15,911 bases of DNA, from assembly GCA_964608615.1 (NCBI GenBank), contig CAZSQG010000088.1, positions 1-15,911 on the forward strand, given 5' to 3'. The position numbers and the translations under genes were made by a program. The notes beneath the pieces were generated by a model that searched no databases, was not told where the DNA came from, and saw only the letters and a program-made list of their open reading frames with translations. Below are positions 1 through 8,322 of this stretch, piece by piece. Within the stretch, counting starts at the first letter, position 1. Each line of letters begins with the position of its first letter. This stretch comes from CALEUX01 sp964608615 (GTDB taxonomy: Bacteria > Bacteroidota > Bacteroidia > Bacteroidales > Marinilabiliaceae).

Positions 1-258
1 ATACTTTAACGACAATTAATCTGATTTTATTAACGGAAATTTTTGATCTCATAATAGTCTCAAAAGGAATCAAAGAACTATCGTTTCTCTGAGGCGGAAA
101 GTAAGCCCCAAGAAAACAAGACCTCCCGAATTCCTCAATAATGAAAGCATAAAATAAATTTTCCAAAGTTTTATCGGACACCAATAATAGTTTTTAAAAC
201 AACTATTGTAATTAGCTTCATTCGTCTCTAACTTGCAGAAAACCTTTATGATGAATAA

Positions 259-302
259 TGTAACTAAAATGTAACATCTCCTTAACACATCTGTAACATC
301 AG
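259..302 (+). promoter_or_regulatory. Pho-box array: four direct repeats at exact 11-bp spacing
   Basis: The hexamers GTAACT (260-265), GTAACA (271-276), TTAACA (282-287) and GTAACA (293-298) follow one another with exactly 5 bp between them, a strict 11-bp period over four copies. This matches the layout of known Pho boxes: tandem PhoB half-sites in E. coli, and TTAACA-like hexamers with N5 spacing for B. subtilis PhoP. The array ends 9 bp before a TAnnTTTG promoter element, where a bound PhoB-family activator would sit in place of the -33 element. It precedes the porin-pst-phoU-phoBR genes, so positive autoregulation under phosphate starvation is the likely role. The repeats are seen directly; binding by the regulator encoded at 5846-6532 is inferred. 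Confidence 0.85.
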
Positions 303-307
303 ACTGG

Positions 308-315
308 TAAGTTTG
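308..315 (+). promoter_or_regulatory. Bacteroidota -7 promoter element of the pst operon
   Basis: TAAGTTTG matches the Bacteroidota -7 consensus TAnnTTTG at every fixed position. Transcription would start near 320-323, giving a leader of about 38 nt before the ATG at 360. There is no TTTG -33 box at the usual distance; that position is occupied by the last Pho-box repeats, as expected of an activator-dependent promoter. Confidence 0.7.
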
Positions 316-359
316 CACAGGAAATTAACACACAGAATTGTAAAGATTGAAATAAAGAA

Positions 360-1301
360 ATGAAAAGAGTATTTATAACGCTAGTAACAATGATTACGCC
401 GGTAATTTTAACCTTAGCACAAGAAGTTGAAGCCTTCAAACCATCAGGTAAACCTACTGTTAAGATCTTCAGTAATTATCACTCCACTTTTTCTGATGGA
501 GCATCACATTCAGCTTTTGAAGTTACTCGCGGTTTATTTGGTTACGGGTATAATTTCAATGAAAGTTGGTCGGGCTCCATAATGCTCGATATAGCAAATC
601 CAGCTGCTGGAGAGCTTGAAATGACGGCCTTTTTGAAAGATGCCTCTTTAAAATATTCACACAACAATGTGTCGATTGCATTTGGATTAGTTGGCACCAA
701 ACAATTTAAAACTCAGGAGGATTTCTGGGGATACCGTTACATCAGCAAATCATTCCAGGATGAATATAAGTTTGGTTCAAGTGCTGACCTGGGAATAACC
801 ATAACGTATAATTTCTCAGATTTCATTAGTGCCGACTTCTCCCTTTTAAATGGTGAAGGTTACAAGAAATTGGAAAACGATAGTTTACTAAAAGTTGGGT
901 TAGGTGTTACTTTATCACCTGCAAAAGGATTGACCATTCGTGGGTATAGCGATTTTATGGGTGATAAAAATGTACAAAGTACTTTTGCCGCCTTTGTTGG
1001 GTACGCTGCTAAACAGTTTTCAGTGGGTACTGAATATAACTCTCAGAAAAATCATGAAATGGAACAAGGTAATGATCTGGAAGGTATTTCGCTCTATTCA
1101 ACTGTTAAGCTGAAAAAAATTAATTTATTCGGAAGATACGATAATCTCACCTCTGATGATGGGTATGGATTCACTGCCGGGATAGAGTTCAGACCGGTAA
1201 AAGGCGTAAAAATTGCCCCCAACTTCCAGGGATGGGATCCGCAGGTAGCTTCTGAAAGTTTTGTAAGCAGTGTGTTTTTGAATTGTGAATTAAAATTCTA
1301 A
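360..1301 (+). CDS. Outer-membrane porin-like beta-barrel protein of the phosphate locus
   Basis: Predicted 313-residue outer-membrane beta-barrel, probably letting phosphate or phosphorylated anions into the periplasm. A signal peptide covers residues 1-20, with likely cleavage after Ala20 (LTLA/QE). The mature part is rich in short alternating aromatic/hydrophobic strands broken by Gly, Asn and Asp turns, and it ends in Phe313, the typical barrel C-terminal signature. The ATG follows the Pho-controlled promoter by about 38 nt and pstS begins 40 nt downstream, so it is the first gene of the pst operon. Porin-like proteins beside pst genes are familiar, and the function resembles the phosphate-selective porin O/P group, but I see no decisive motif for that family. 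The barrel assignment is fairly sure; substrate selectivity is inferred from context. Confidence 0.7.
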   Translation: MKRVFITLVTMITPVILTLAQEVEAFKPSGKPTVKIFSNYHSTFSDGASHSAFEVTRGLFGYGYNFNESWSGSIMLDIANPAAGELEMTAFLKDASLKYSHNNVSIAFGLVGTKQFKTQEDFWGYRYISKSFQDEYKFGSSADLGITITYNFSDFISADFSLLNGEGYKKLENDSLLKVGLGVTLSPAKGLTIRGYSDFMGDKNVQSTFAAFVGYAAKQFSVGTEYNSQKNHEMEQGNDLEGISLYSTVKLKKINLFGRYDNLTSDDGYGFTAGIEFRPVKGVKIAPNFQGWDPQVASESFVSSVFLNCELKF

Positions 1302-1309
1302 ATACACTT

Positions 1310-1328
1310 TTAGATTAGTCTAATTTTT
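1310..1328 (+). other. Small stem-loop between porin gene and pstS
   Basis: TTAGA (1310-1314) pairs with TCTAA (1319-1323) around a 4-nt loop and is followed by a short T run. The stem has only 5 AT-rich base pairs. It could attenuate or trim the message between the porin and pstS, but it is too weak to call a terminator. Confidence 0.25.
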
Positions 1329-1341
1329 AAAACTTCTAGCA

Positions 1342-2409
1342 ATGAAATCATTTTTAGCCTTAGTAGTAATTACAGTTTTCTTATCATCCTGTCAAAGTGG
1401 ACAGAAAAAAAAGAAAAACAATGACACTGAAAAAGTAAAAGCCCTGACAGCTGCCGGAGCAACTTTCCCCCAACCCTATTACAACATGGTTTTCAAGAAC
1501 TATACCAGTGAAACAGGTATATTACTGACTTACGGTGGTATCGGTTCAGGCGGAGGAATTAGAAGTCTTAAGGATAAAGTTATTGACTTTGGAGCTTCGG
1601 ATGCCTTTTTGGAAGATGAGAAAATCATGGATATGCCAGGCGAAGTCGTTCACATTCCAACATGTTTAGGGGCTGTTGTAATTGCATACAATATTCCTGG
1701 CATTGAAGGTGTTAAATTAACCAACAAATTGTTGGAAGGTATCTTTATGGGCCAAATCACTAATTGGAACGACAGCCGTTTAAAAGCCAATAACCCTGGA
1801 TTGAATCTGCCTGATCAGGCTATCTCAGTTATACATCGTTCAGATGGCAGTGGAACCACCTATATCTTTAGTGACTTTATGAGCAAGATAAGCTCTAAAT
1901 GGGAAGCAGAGGTAGGTCGCGGTAAATCATTGAAATGGCCGGTTGGAATGGGAGCTAAAGGTAATCCCGGGGTTACAGGAATGATAAATACCACCGCTGG
2001 GGCAATCGGTTACATTGGTTCAGAATATGCCTTTGCTCAAAGCATTCCTATTGCAGAGCTACAGAATAAGGCAGGTAATTACGTAGCCCCAACCATTGAA
2101 ACCATTAGTGCCGCTGCACAGGGTCAAATTCCAGATGACACCCGAATAATGGTGACTGATTCGGATGATGCCAATGCCTATCCTATCAGCGGTTTTACCT
2201 GGATCATACTTTATAAAGAGCAAGCTTACGATGGACGTTCAAAAGCACAAGCCGAAGCCACTGTTAAATTTTTGGATTGGTTGATCTCAGAAGACGCACA
2301 AGCCGTTGCTTCAAAAGTTCATTACGCACCACTTCCGGCTAAAGCTGTTGAAAAGGCAAAAAACATCTTAAGATCGGTTACTTACAATGGTGAAGTCATC
2401 CTTAAGTAA
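1342..2409 (+). CDS. pstS: Phosphate ABC transporter substrate-binding lipoprotein PstS
   Basis: High-affinity periplasmic phosphate-binding protein that delivers phosphate to PstCA. The 355-residue product starts with a lipoprotein signal ending in the lipobox LSSC, so Cys17 is the predicted lipidated residue. A basic linker with five consecutive lysines (22-26 region) follows. The binding fold shows the classic PstS signatures: GATFPQP at 39-45, the Gly/Ser-rich GGIGSGGG at 65-72, DFGASDAF at 82-89, and HRSDGSGTT at 165-173. The last contains the Arg, Ser, Asp and Thr residues that hold phosphate in PstS proteins. Its length is normal for the family. It follows the porin by 40 nt and precedes pstC by 118 nt, with a hairpin between that may help its message accumulate to a higher level than the permease genes. 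Confidence 0.95.
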   Translation: MKSFLALVVITVFLSSCQSGQKKKKNNDTEKVKALTAAGATFPQPYYNMVFKNYTSETGILLTYGGIGSGGGIRSLKDKVIDFGASDAFLEDEKIMDMPGEVVHIPTCLGAVVIAYNIPGIEGVKLTNKLLEGIFMGQITNWNDSRLKANNPGLNLPDQAISVIHRSDGSGTTYIFSDFMSKISSKWEAEVGRGKSLKWPVGMGAKGNPGVTGMINTTAGAIGYIGSEYAFAQSIPIAELQNKAGNYVAPTIETISAAAQGQIPDDTRIMVTDSDDANAYPISGFTWIILYKEQAYDGRSKAQAEATVKFLDWLISEDAQAVASKVHYAPLPAKAVEKAKNILRSVTYNGEVILK

Positions 2410-2428
2410 GAAAACACTGTTCATAAAT

Positions 2429-2467
2429 CATTACAAACAACCTAACTTATAACTCATAAGTGTAATG
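2429..2467 (+). other. Bulged hairpin in the pstS-pstC gap
   Basis: CATTAC (2429-2434) pairs with GTAATG (2462-2467), and ACTTAT (2445-2450) pairs with ATAAGT (2456-2461). The two 6-bp segments stack on one side, with a 10-nt bulge on the other, and a T-rich stretch follows (2468-2480). This suggests a partial terminator or mRNA-stabilising structure after pstS. Structures in this place commonly raise binding-protein expression relative to permeases. The pairing is seen directly; the role is inferred. Confidence 0.45.
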
Positions 2468-2527
2468 GTTTATTGTTTTTCACATTTTACGAATTAGTGC
2501 ATAAGGGTGTAATAAAAAGACAATTAA

Positions 2528-3379
2528 GTGATAAGAGATAAGGTAACAAAATACGTACTGTTAACCGCTTCGTTGGTAATCCTATTCCTTTCGGCCGGGA
2601 TGGTCTTTTTCCTGATCAATGGAGCCATCCCGGCCTTTAAAGAATTTGGATTAGAGTTTATTATTTCATCAGAATGGGATCCAACCGAAGGAAGAGAAAA
2701 TTATGGGGCCTTGCCCTTTATTGCCGGAACGCTAATCACTTCCATAATTGCACTTGTTATATGCTTACCAATGGCTTTTGCCACAGCGCTATTTATAGCC
2801 GAATACTATAAAAAGTCAGCAACCTCCTCCATTTTAAGTATGATGGTTGATTTATTGGCAGGTGTCCCTTCAATTGTTTATGGATTGTGGGGTTTCTATG
2901 TTTTAAGACCATTAATTGTTGATTTGGGATGGGATGCTCAGGGATTTGGCATTTTCACATCCGGGATTATTCTGGCCATCATGATTATTCCTTATGCTAC
3001 TTCGTTAAGTGCCGAAATTATCAGTATGGTACCTAACGAACTTAAAGAGGCAGCCTATTCGCTTGGAGCTACACGCTTGGAAGTAATCTTTTCTGTTATT
3101 ATTCCCAATGCCCGTTCAGGGATCATTGCCAGCTTCATTCTGGCCTTTGGACGTGCACTGGGCGAAACAATGGCTGTTACTATGTTAATAGGAAATGCCA
3201 ACATTATTCCCACAGGCTTATTCAGTACAGGTAACTCCATGGCTAGTGTCATTGCCAACCAATTCGGTGAAGCTGAAGGATTGAAACTTAGTTCCTTAAT
3301 AGCAATAGGTTTATTGCTGTTTGTGATAACCGGAATTGTAAATGCAGTTGGGAAATTAGTGATTAAGAAATTATCCTGA
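2528..3379 (+). CDS. pstC: Phosphate ABC transporter permease PstC
   Basis: One of the two inner-membrane permeases of the Pst phosphate importer, paired with PstA. The 283-residue protein begins with a membrane segment at about residues 9-32 and has further hydrophobic segments consistent with six transmembrane helices. The cytoplasmic coupling motif that contacts PstB is clear at about 172-190 (ELKEAAYSLGATRLEVIF), followed by GRALGETMAV. The start is GTG at 2528: an in-frame TAA lies immediately upstream, and the next in-frame ATG would remove most of the first membrane helix. A 118-nt gap separates it from pstS and 18 nt separate it from pstA. The length is at the short end of the usual PstC range. 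Confidence 0.93.
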   Translation: MIRDKVTKYVLLTASLVILFLSAGMVFFLINGAIPAFKEFGLEFIISSEWDPTEGRENYGALPFIAGTLITSIIALVICLPMAFATALFIAEYYKKSATSSILSMMVDLLAGVPSIVYGLWGFYVLRPLIVDLGWDAQGFGIFTSGIILAIMIIPYATSLSAEIISMVPNELKEAAYSLGATRLEVIFSVIIPNARSGIIASFILAFGRALGETMAVTMLIGNANIIPTGLFSTGNSMASVIANQFGEAEGLKLSSLIAIGLLLFVITGIVNAVGKLVIKKLS

Positions 3380-3397
3380 TGGATAATAATTGAACCG

Positions 3398-4282
3398 ATG
3401 ATGAATGCACAAATAAAAGGAATTCAGAGTAAAGCGGAATACAGAAAATTAAAGAACCGTCTGTTTAAGTGGGGGGTCATAGCATTTTCGGCCCTTACGG
3501 TAATGCCAATTATCCTTATCATTGGCAAGCTGATTATTGAAGGTTACAAACAGATTAATTTTGACTTCTTTTTTAAAGTAGCTCCAAATACGCTGGAAGC
3601 CATGACGGCAGTTGCCAACAACGAGGTAATACCCGGAGGCATCAGTAACGGCATCACCGGCACTCTTTTAATTGTGCTAATGGCCTCGCTCATGGCCATT
3701 CCCGTTGGTATATTAATAGGGCTGTTCCTCTATGAAAACCAAAAAAACATATATGCCAACCTTATACGAAATTTATCCGATATTATTCAAGGCGTACCTT
3801 CCATAGTGCTTGGCTTGATTTCATATTTATGGATTGTCCAGAATGTTACCAACCGTTATTCAGCACTTGCCGGTAGTGTAGCGTTGATGATAATGATGTT
3901 ACCACTCATAATCCGGTCGACTGAAGAAACCATGAAGATGATCCCCGGCACCCTAAAGGAAGCTGGATTGGCCTTGGGAGTACCCTATTACAAAGTGATA
4001 TTAAGGATTTTGATTCCCACAGGATTCAGTGGTTTATCTACAGGTATTCTGCTTTCTGTTTCACGAATCTTAGGAGAAACAGCTCCATTGATGTTGACTA
4101 CTTTGGGCAGCCCCGTTATTAACTGGGATGTAACCCGGCCAACCAGTGCTGTACCTCTGTTAATTTGGGAGTTCTACAACGATCCCAACATGCTTGACCT
4201 CATCTGGAGTTCATCCCTGTTTCTGATGGGATTTGTTCTAACCCTTAATATTATTTCAAAAAGAATATCTGCTAAACAGTAA
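3398..4282 (+). CDS. pstA: Phosphate ABC transporter permease PstA
   Basis: Second inner-membrane permease of the Pst importer. The 294-residue protein has a basic N-terminal tail followed by about six hydrophobic segments, the first near residues 25-47. The EAA-type coupling loop is visible around residues 174-200 (TEETMKMIPGTLKEAGLALG), and RILGETAPL lies in the next segment, as is typical of PstA. The ATG at 3398 is followed directly by a second ATG at 3401, and either could be used. pstB begins 8 nt after its stop, so the genes are probably translationally coupled. The family assignment is secure from both sequence and gene order. Confidence 0.93.
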   Translation: MMNAQIKGIQSKAEYRKLKNRLFKWGVIAFSALTVMPIILIIGKLIIEGYKQINFDFFFKVAPNTLEAMTAVANNEVIPGGISNGITGTLLIVLMASLMAIPVGILIGLFLYENQKNIYANLIRNLSDIIQGVPSIVLGLISYLWIVQNVTNRYSALAGSVALMIMMLPLIIRSTEETMKMIPGTLKEAGLALGVPYYKVILRILIPTGFSGLSTGILLSVSRILGETAPLMLTTLGSPVINWDVTRPTSAVPLLIWEFYNDPNMLDLIWSSSLFLMGFVLTLNIISKRISAKQ

Positions 4283-4290
4283 TTTAACTG

Positions 4291-5082
4291 ATGCAAATGA
4301 ATAAAAATATAGCGACGATTGAAAATCCTGTTTTACGGATTGAAGACCTCTCAATTGCTTACAATAAAGGAGATAATTATGCAGTAAAAAATATAAATGT
4401 GGGCATTAAAAAGAATGCCATTACTGCCATTATGGGACCTTCGGGATGTGGAAAGAGCACCCTGTTACGTGCCATTAATCGCATGCACGAATTGTATCCG
4501 AACATCCAGACCGATGGATCAATATACTTAAATGGCGAGAATATTATGAAGATGCCCACCATTCATCTGCGTCGTCAAATCGGAATGGTTTTTCAACGAC
4601 CCAACCCTTTCCCTACAATGAGTATTTATGATAATGTAATTGCAGGCTATAAATTAAACGGCATCCGTTTGAAGAAGGTGGAGCGCGATAATATTGTAGA
4701 GAAGTCGTTAAACAGCGTGGCCTTATGGGATGAAGTAAAAGATTCACTGTTAAAGAAAGGAACATTCCTCTCAGGAGGACAACAACAGCGACTTTGTGTT
4801 GCCCGAGCCATTGCCTTTCAACCGGAAGTTATTCTATTGGACGAACCCACCTCTGCGCTGGATCCCATTGCAACTTCAAAAATTGAGGATTTGTTAGTGG
4901 CACTTAAAAAAGATTATACAATAGTTTTGGTAACTCATAACATGTCGCAAGCCGCACGTATTTCAGATTATTCAATGTTTATGTATCTTGGAGACCTTGT
5001 GGAGTATGGCAAAACAAAACGCATGTTTACCAATCCGAGTGATCCTAAAACTGAAGAATACTTGACGGGTAAATTTGGATAA
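4291..5082 (+). CDS. pstB: Phosphate ABC transporter ATP-binding protein PstB
   Basis: Cytoplasmic ATPase that powers phosphate uptake through PstCA. The 263-residue protein has every ABC motif intact: Walker A GPSGCGKST at 49-57, the Q-loop in FQRPNPFP (Gln102), the signature LSGGQQQR at 160-167, Walker B ILLDEP at 181-186 followed by TSALDP, and the switch His216 in VTHN. The FQRPNPFPMS-type stretch and the NRMHELYP segment after Walker A are characteristic of PstB within the ABC family. The start is ATG 4291, with an alternative ATG two codons on (4297). It follows pstA by 8 nt and precedes phoU by 50 nt. The length is normal. Confidence 0.96.
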   Translation: MQMNKNIATIENPVLRIEDLSIAYNKGDNYAVKNINVGIKKNAITAIMGPSGCGKSTLLRAINRMHELYPNIQTDGSIYLNGENIMKMPTIHLRRQIGMVFQRPNPFPTMSIYDNVIAGYKLNGIRLKKVERDNIVEKSLNSVALWDEVKDSLLKKGTFLSGGQQQRLCVARAIAFQPEVILLDEPTSALDPIATSKIEDLLVALKKDYTIVLVTHNMSQAARISDYSMFMYLGDLVEYGKTKRMFTNPSDPKTEEYLTGKFG

Positions 5083-5132
5083 TTTAAAGAATCCGATTTT
5101 ATACAGGTGCAAATTAATTAACAGGAAAAAAG

Positions 5133-5825
5133 ATGCTAAAGAAAGAGAATGCCATACAAGAGATCCTGAATGATTTCAAAGAATGCTCCGACCTTGTAAT
5201 GCAACAATTGGATATTCTGGAATCCATTGTTCAGGGAGGAAAAGCCAATATAGCCGACGAAACCTTAAAGAGCTTGATGAATAACGAGAAGAAGATGGAT
5301 AAATACGAAGTTAAGATCAGTGAAAAAGTGATCAATACCATCGTTTTGTACCATCCAATGGCTTCTGAGTTACGTAAAATAATCTCCTGTCACCGCATGA
5401 TAGTTAGCTTGGAACGAATTGGAGATTTAATTACAAATATCGTCAACTTTATAAATAATCTGGAAGATAAGGAGCTGTTTATTGAGATGTCGGATGTTTT
5501 ATACAACATGGTGTTATCCAGTAAAAGCATGGTTCAAAAGGCCTTGTTATCGTTTGTGAACCAGGACAAAGAATTTGCAATATGGACTATTAAGAACGAT
5601 GATGTTATTGATGAGATGAATATAAAATTGATAAATAAGAGTATCAAAAAAAGTAAAATTCCTGAAGAGATAAGGCCAAAACTGATGAGTCTGATAAATT
5701 TTAAAAGCATTGTTTACAATATAGAGCGCATTGGTAATCATGCAGCTCACATTGCCGAAACATCCATCTATTCTCTTGAAGGAAAAGATGTAAGACACAA
5801 GGACATCGATAGAGAAAAACTTTAA
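5133..5825 (+). CDS. phoU: Phosphate transport regulator PhoU
   Basis: Cytoplasmic all-alpha regulator that links Pst transport activity to the PhoR kinase and keeps the regulon off when phosphate is plentiful. The 230-residue product shows the two PhoU repeats, each ending in the metal-binding-type helix motif: ERIGDLITN at 94-102 and ERIGNHAAHIAE at 198-209. It is predicted to be soluble, with no signal or membrane segment. The gene lies between pstB and the response regulator gene (20 nt to the latter), the usual place for phoU. The start at 5133 gives the normal family length. The identification is firm; the exact signalling contact in this phylum is not evident from sequence. Confidence 0.94.
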   Translation: MLKKENAIQEILNDFKECSDLVMQQLDILESIVQGGKANIADETLKSLMNNEKKMDKYEVKISEKVINTIVLYHPMASELRKIISCHRMIVSLERIGDLITNIVNFINNLEDKELFIEMSDVLYNMVLSSKSMVQKALLSFVNQDKEFAIWTIKNDDVIDEMNIKLINKSIKKSKIPEEIRPKLMSLINFKSIVYNIERIGNHAAHIAETSIYSLEGKDVRHKDIDREKL

Positions 5826-5845
5826 ACAGCATAGATACTAGCAAC

Positions 5846-6532
5846 ATGCCTAAAAGAATATTGATTGTTGATGACGAGGAGGATCTTTGCGAAATTTTAC
5901 AGTTCAACCTTGAAAGTGAGGGCTATGAAATTGAGACAGCCTACTCGGCCGAAGAAGCCTTGACCATGGATATTACACGATTTGATTTGTTGCTATTGGA
6001 TATAATGATGGGTAAGATTTCGGGGTTCAAACTGGCGGAGAAAATTCGCAAAGAGTTGAAAATTGCTGTCCCCATTGTTTTTTTAACGGCAAGGGATACA
6101 GAAAATGATATTCTAACGGGGTTTAATCTGGGAGCTGATGATTATGTTGCCAAACCTTTTTCTATCAAGGAGATAATTGCAAGGGTGAAAGCAGTGCTTC
6201 GTAGAAGTGAGTTGGAAGTATCAAAGAAACAGCCTAATATCATAGAAGTGGGCGATATGGAGTTGGATCTGGAAAAAAAGCGGCTTACATTAATAACAGA
6301 GCGTGTAGATCTGACCCGCAAAGAGTTCGATATCCTGAAACTCTTTCTGGAAAACCAAAGTCGTGTTTTTAGCCGGAAAGAGATTCTTGAACGCATTTGG
6401 AACGATGATGTAATTGTAACTGAACGAACCGTGGATGTTAACATTACCCGATTACGCAAAAAGGTTGGCAAGTATGGTACATGTTTAAAGAACCGTGCAG
6501 GCCATGGCTACTATTTTGAAATAACTGATTAA
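5846..6532 (+). CDS. phoB: PhoB/PhoP-type OmpR-family response regulator
   Basis: Transcription factor that, when phosphorylated by the partner kinase encoded next to it, should activate phosphate-starvation genes. The 228-residue protein has a receiver domain at about 1-120, with acidic residues Asp9/Asp10, phospho-acceptor Asp52 (LLLLDIM), Thr81 and Lys103 (AKPF). A winged-helix DNA-binding domain of the OmpR/PhoB class covers about 133-227, with recognition helix around RTVDVNITRLRKKV (194-207). It lies 20 nt after phoU and 17 nt before the kinase gene. The four-repeat Pho-box array before the operon is the obvious candidate target. The name follows gene order with pst-phoU; family membership alone would only say OmpR-type regulator. 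Confidence 0.9.
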   Translation: MPKRILIVDDEEDLCEILQFNLESEGYEIETAYSAEEALTMDITRFDLLLLDIMMGKISGFKLAEKIRKELKIAVPIVFLTARDTENDILTGFNLGADDYVAKPFSIKEIIARVKAVLRRSELEVSKKQPNIIEVGDMELDLEKKRLTLITERVDLTRKEFDILKLFLENQSRVFSRKEILERIWNDDVIVTERTVDVNITRLRKKVGKYGTCLKNRAGHGYYFEITD

Positions 6533-6549
6533 CAAAAACCTCTGGCTCT

Positions 6550-8322
6550 ATGTTAAACCCTTTTAGCTATAAAAAGAAGTTATTTATTTATTACTTCTCA
6601 GTATTTGTGTTTTTCACAAGTACTATTATTGCTTTTCAATACAAGCGTGAAAAGCAGTACCGGATTACCCAACTCGAGACAACACTAAATAATATCACAG
6701 ACTTGACTCATTTGTACATTAAGAAAAACAAGATCTTTGAAAATAACCGGTATTCTCTGCTGGATTCATTAAGGCAAATTATTCCTCCGCCTGAAACACG
6801 TATTACCGTTATATCCCCTGATGGATTAGTGCTTTACGATAGTTTTGTAAGTGATTTTGATGACATGGCAAATCACTTGAAACGGCCCGAAATACAAAAA
6901 GCTCTCTACTCTGATAAAGGCGCTAATATAAGGCATTCAGATACCACGGGCGAGGACTTCTATTATTATGCCAGATATTACCGACACTATTTTGTACGAG
7001 CTGCAGTTGTTTATAATGTAACCATTCAGAATTTTTTAAAAGCTGGTAGTTTATATTTCCTGTTCATCCTGATTTTCTTTGTGGTGGCTTGGATAATACT
7101 GGCTTATGTTACAAGTAAGATGAGCGAAAGTATCACTAAGCTCAAAGAGTTTGCTGTACGAATGAACAGAGGAGAAAAAATTGATCGTATCAAATTCCCT
7201 AAAAACGAACTGGGTGTTATTAGCGAGCAAATAATTTCCATGTATCAGGATCTTGAACAGACTAAAGATGCCCTGACATTGGAAAAGGAGAAACTCTTCA
7301 ATCACCTGTTCATATTGGATGCTGGAGTAGCAATTTTCTCACGAGAGAAGAAATCGATCTTGAACAACAATCACTTCATTCAGTACATTAACATTATTGC
7401 AGAAAAATCGTCAATTAATCCCGAACACATTTTCGAAATTGCTGCCTTCAAAAGAGTCTGGTCTTTTATTGAAAAAACCCTGGACAATAGACACGTGATT
7501 TACACGCATAACCTGCCAAAGATTGAATACAAAGTGTCAAAGGAAGGTAAAATCTTTAATATTCAATGTGTTGTGTTTCCTGACAAAAGCTTCGAAATCA
7601 TAATTAGTGATGTCACAAAACTAGAAAAACGACGTCTCATCAAGCAACAGATGAGTTCTAACATTGCTCACGAGCTAAAAACACCGGTGGCTTCAGTTAA
7701 AGGCTATCTGGAGACGATTCTAAATAATGCCGACATTAACGATGAAAAAAAGAGGTATTTTATTGATAAGGCCTATGCTCAGTCTAATCGGTTGACAGCC
7801 CTCGTTAATGATATTGTTATGTTGAATCGCATTGATGAGGCCGATGAGAATTTTATCCTGGAGAAAGTTTCCATTAAGGCCATTTTAGATGAAGTGATCG
7901 AGAACTTGCGTGATGAGATGGAGAAACAATCAATGACCATACTCATTAAGATGAGCGATAATCTTTATGTCAATGCTAATAAACCGTTAATTTTCTCTGT
8001 TTTCAAAAATCTATTAGAAAATGCAATTAACCATGCTGGTGAAAAGGTAGAAGTGGAGGTTAAAAATTACTATGAGGATGATCATTACTATTATTTCTCC
8101 TTCTCAGATAATGGAGTTGGCATTCCGGAAACGCATCTGGCACGTATTTTCGAGCGTTTTTACCGCATCGATTCAGGTCGCTCACGAAAAATGGGCGGTA
8201 CAGGCCTGGGGTTAGCCATTGTAAAAAATGCAATTATCCTGCACAAAGGAGATATATCGGTTCGCAAAGGCCATAAAGGTGGAGTTGAGTTTCTCTTTAA
8301 TTTATCTAAGTACGATGAATAA
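6550..8322 (+). CDS. phoR: PhoR-type sensor histidine kinase
   Basis: Membrane histidine kinase expected to phosphorylate the adjacent response regulator under low phosphate. In the 590-residue protein, a transmembrane helix lies at about 10-29. A periplasmic domain of about 135 residues follows, which is larger than in E. coli PhoR and more like the Gram-positive PhoR layout. A second helix spans about 167-188 and a HAMP-like linker about 189-240. A PAS-like region at 245-355 is poorly conserved. The HisKA box has His374 in NIAHELKTPV. The ATPase domain has the N box NLLENAINH (487-495), G1 DNGVGIP (520-526), the F box FERF (534-537) and G2 GGTGLGLA (549-556). All catalytic elements are present. 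It is the last recognised gene of the pst operon. Confidence 0.9.
   Translation: MLNPFSYKKKLFIYYFSVFVFFTSTIIAFQYKREKQYRITQLETTLNNITDLTHLYIKKNKIFENNRYSLLDSLRQIIPPPETRITVISPDGLVLYDSFVSDFDDMANHLKRPEIQKALYSDKGANIRHSDTTGEDFYYYARYYRHYFVRAAVVYNVTIQNFLKAGSLYFLFILIFFVVAWIILAYVTSKMSESITKLKEFAVRMNRGEKIDRIKFPKNELGVISEQIISMYQDLEQTKDALTLEKEKLFNHLFILDAGVAIFSREKKSILNNNHFIQYINIIAEKSSINPEHIFEIAAFKRVWSFIEKTLDNRHVIYTHNLPKIEYKVSKEGKIFNIQCVVFPDKSFEIIISDVTKLEKRRLIKQQMSSNIAHELKTPVASVKGYLETILNNADINDEKKRYFIDKAYAQSNRLTALVNDIVMLNRIDEADENFILEKVSIKAILDEVIENLRDEMEKQSMTILIKMSDNLYVNANKPLIFSVFKNLLENAINHAGEKVEVEVKNYYEDDHYYYFSFSDNGVGIPETHLARIFERFYRIDSGRSRKMGGTGLGLAIVKNAIILHKGDISVRKGHKGGVEFLFNLSKYDE

Noticed and set aside
186..207. 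Inverted repeat AATAGTT/AACTATT upstream of the pst promoter
   Set aside because: Only 7 AT-rich pairs with no T run on either strand, so not a convincing terminator; possibly chance.
70..318. 82-codon reading frame on the - strand upstream of the porin gene
   Set aside because: It runs through the Pho-box repeats and the promoter, has an irregular composition and resembles no family; it is best explained as open frame in AT-rich DNA.
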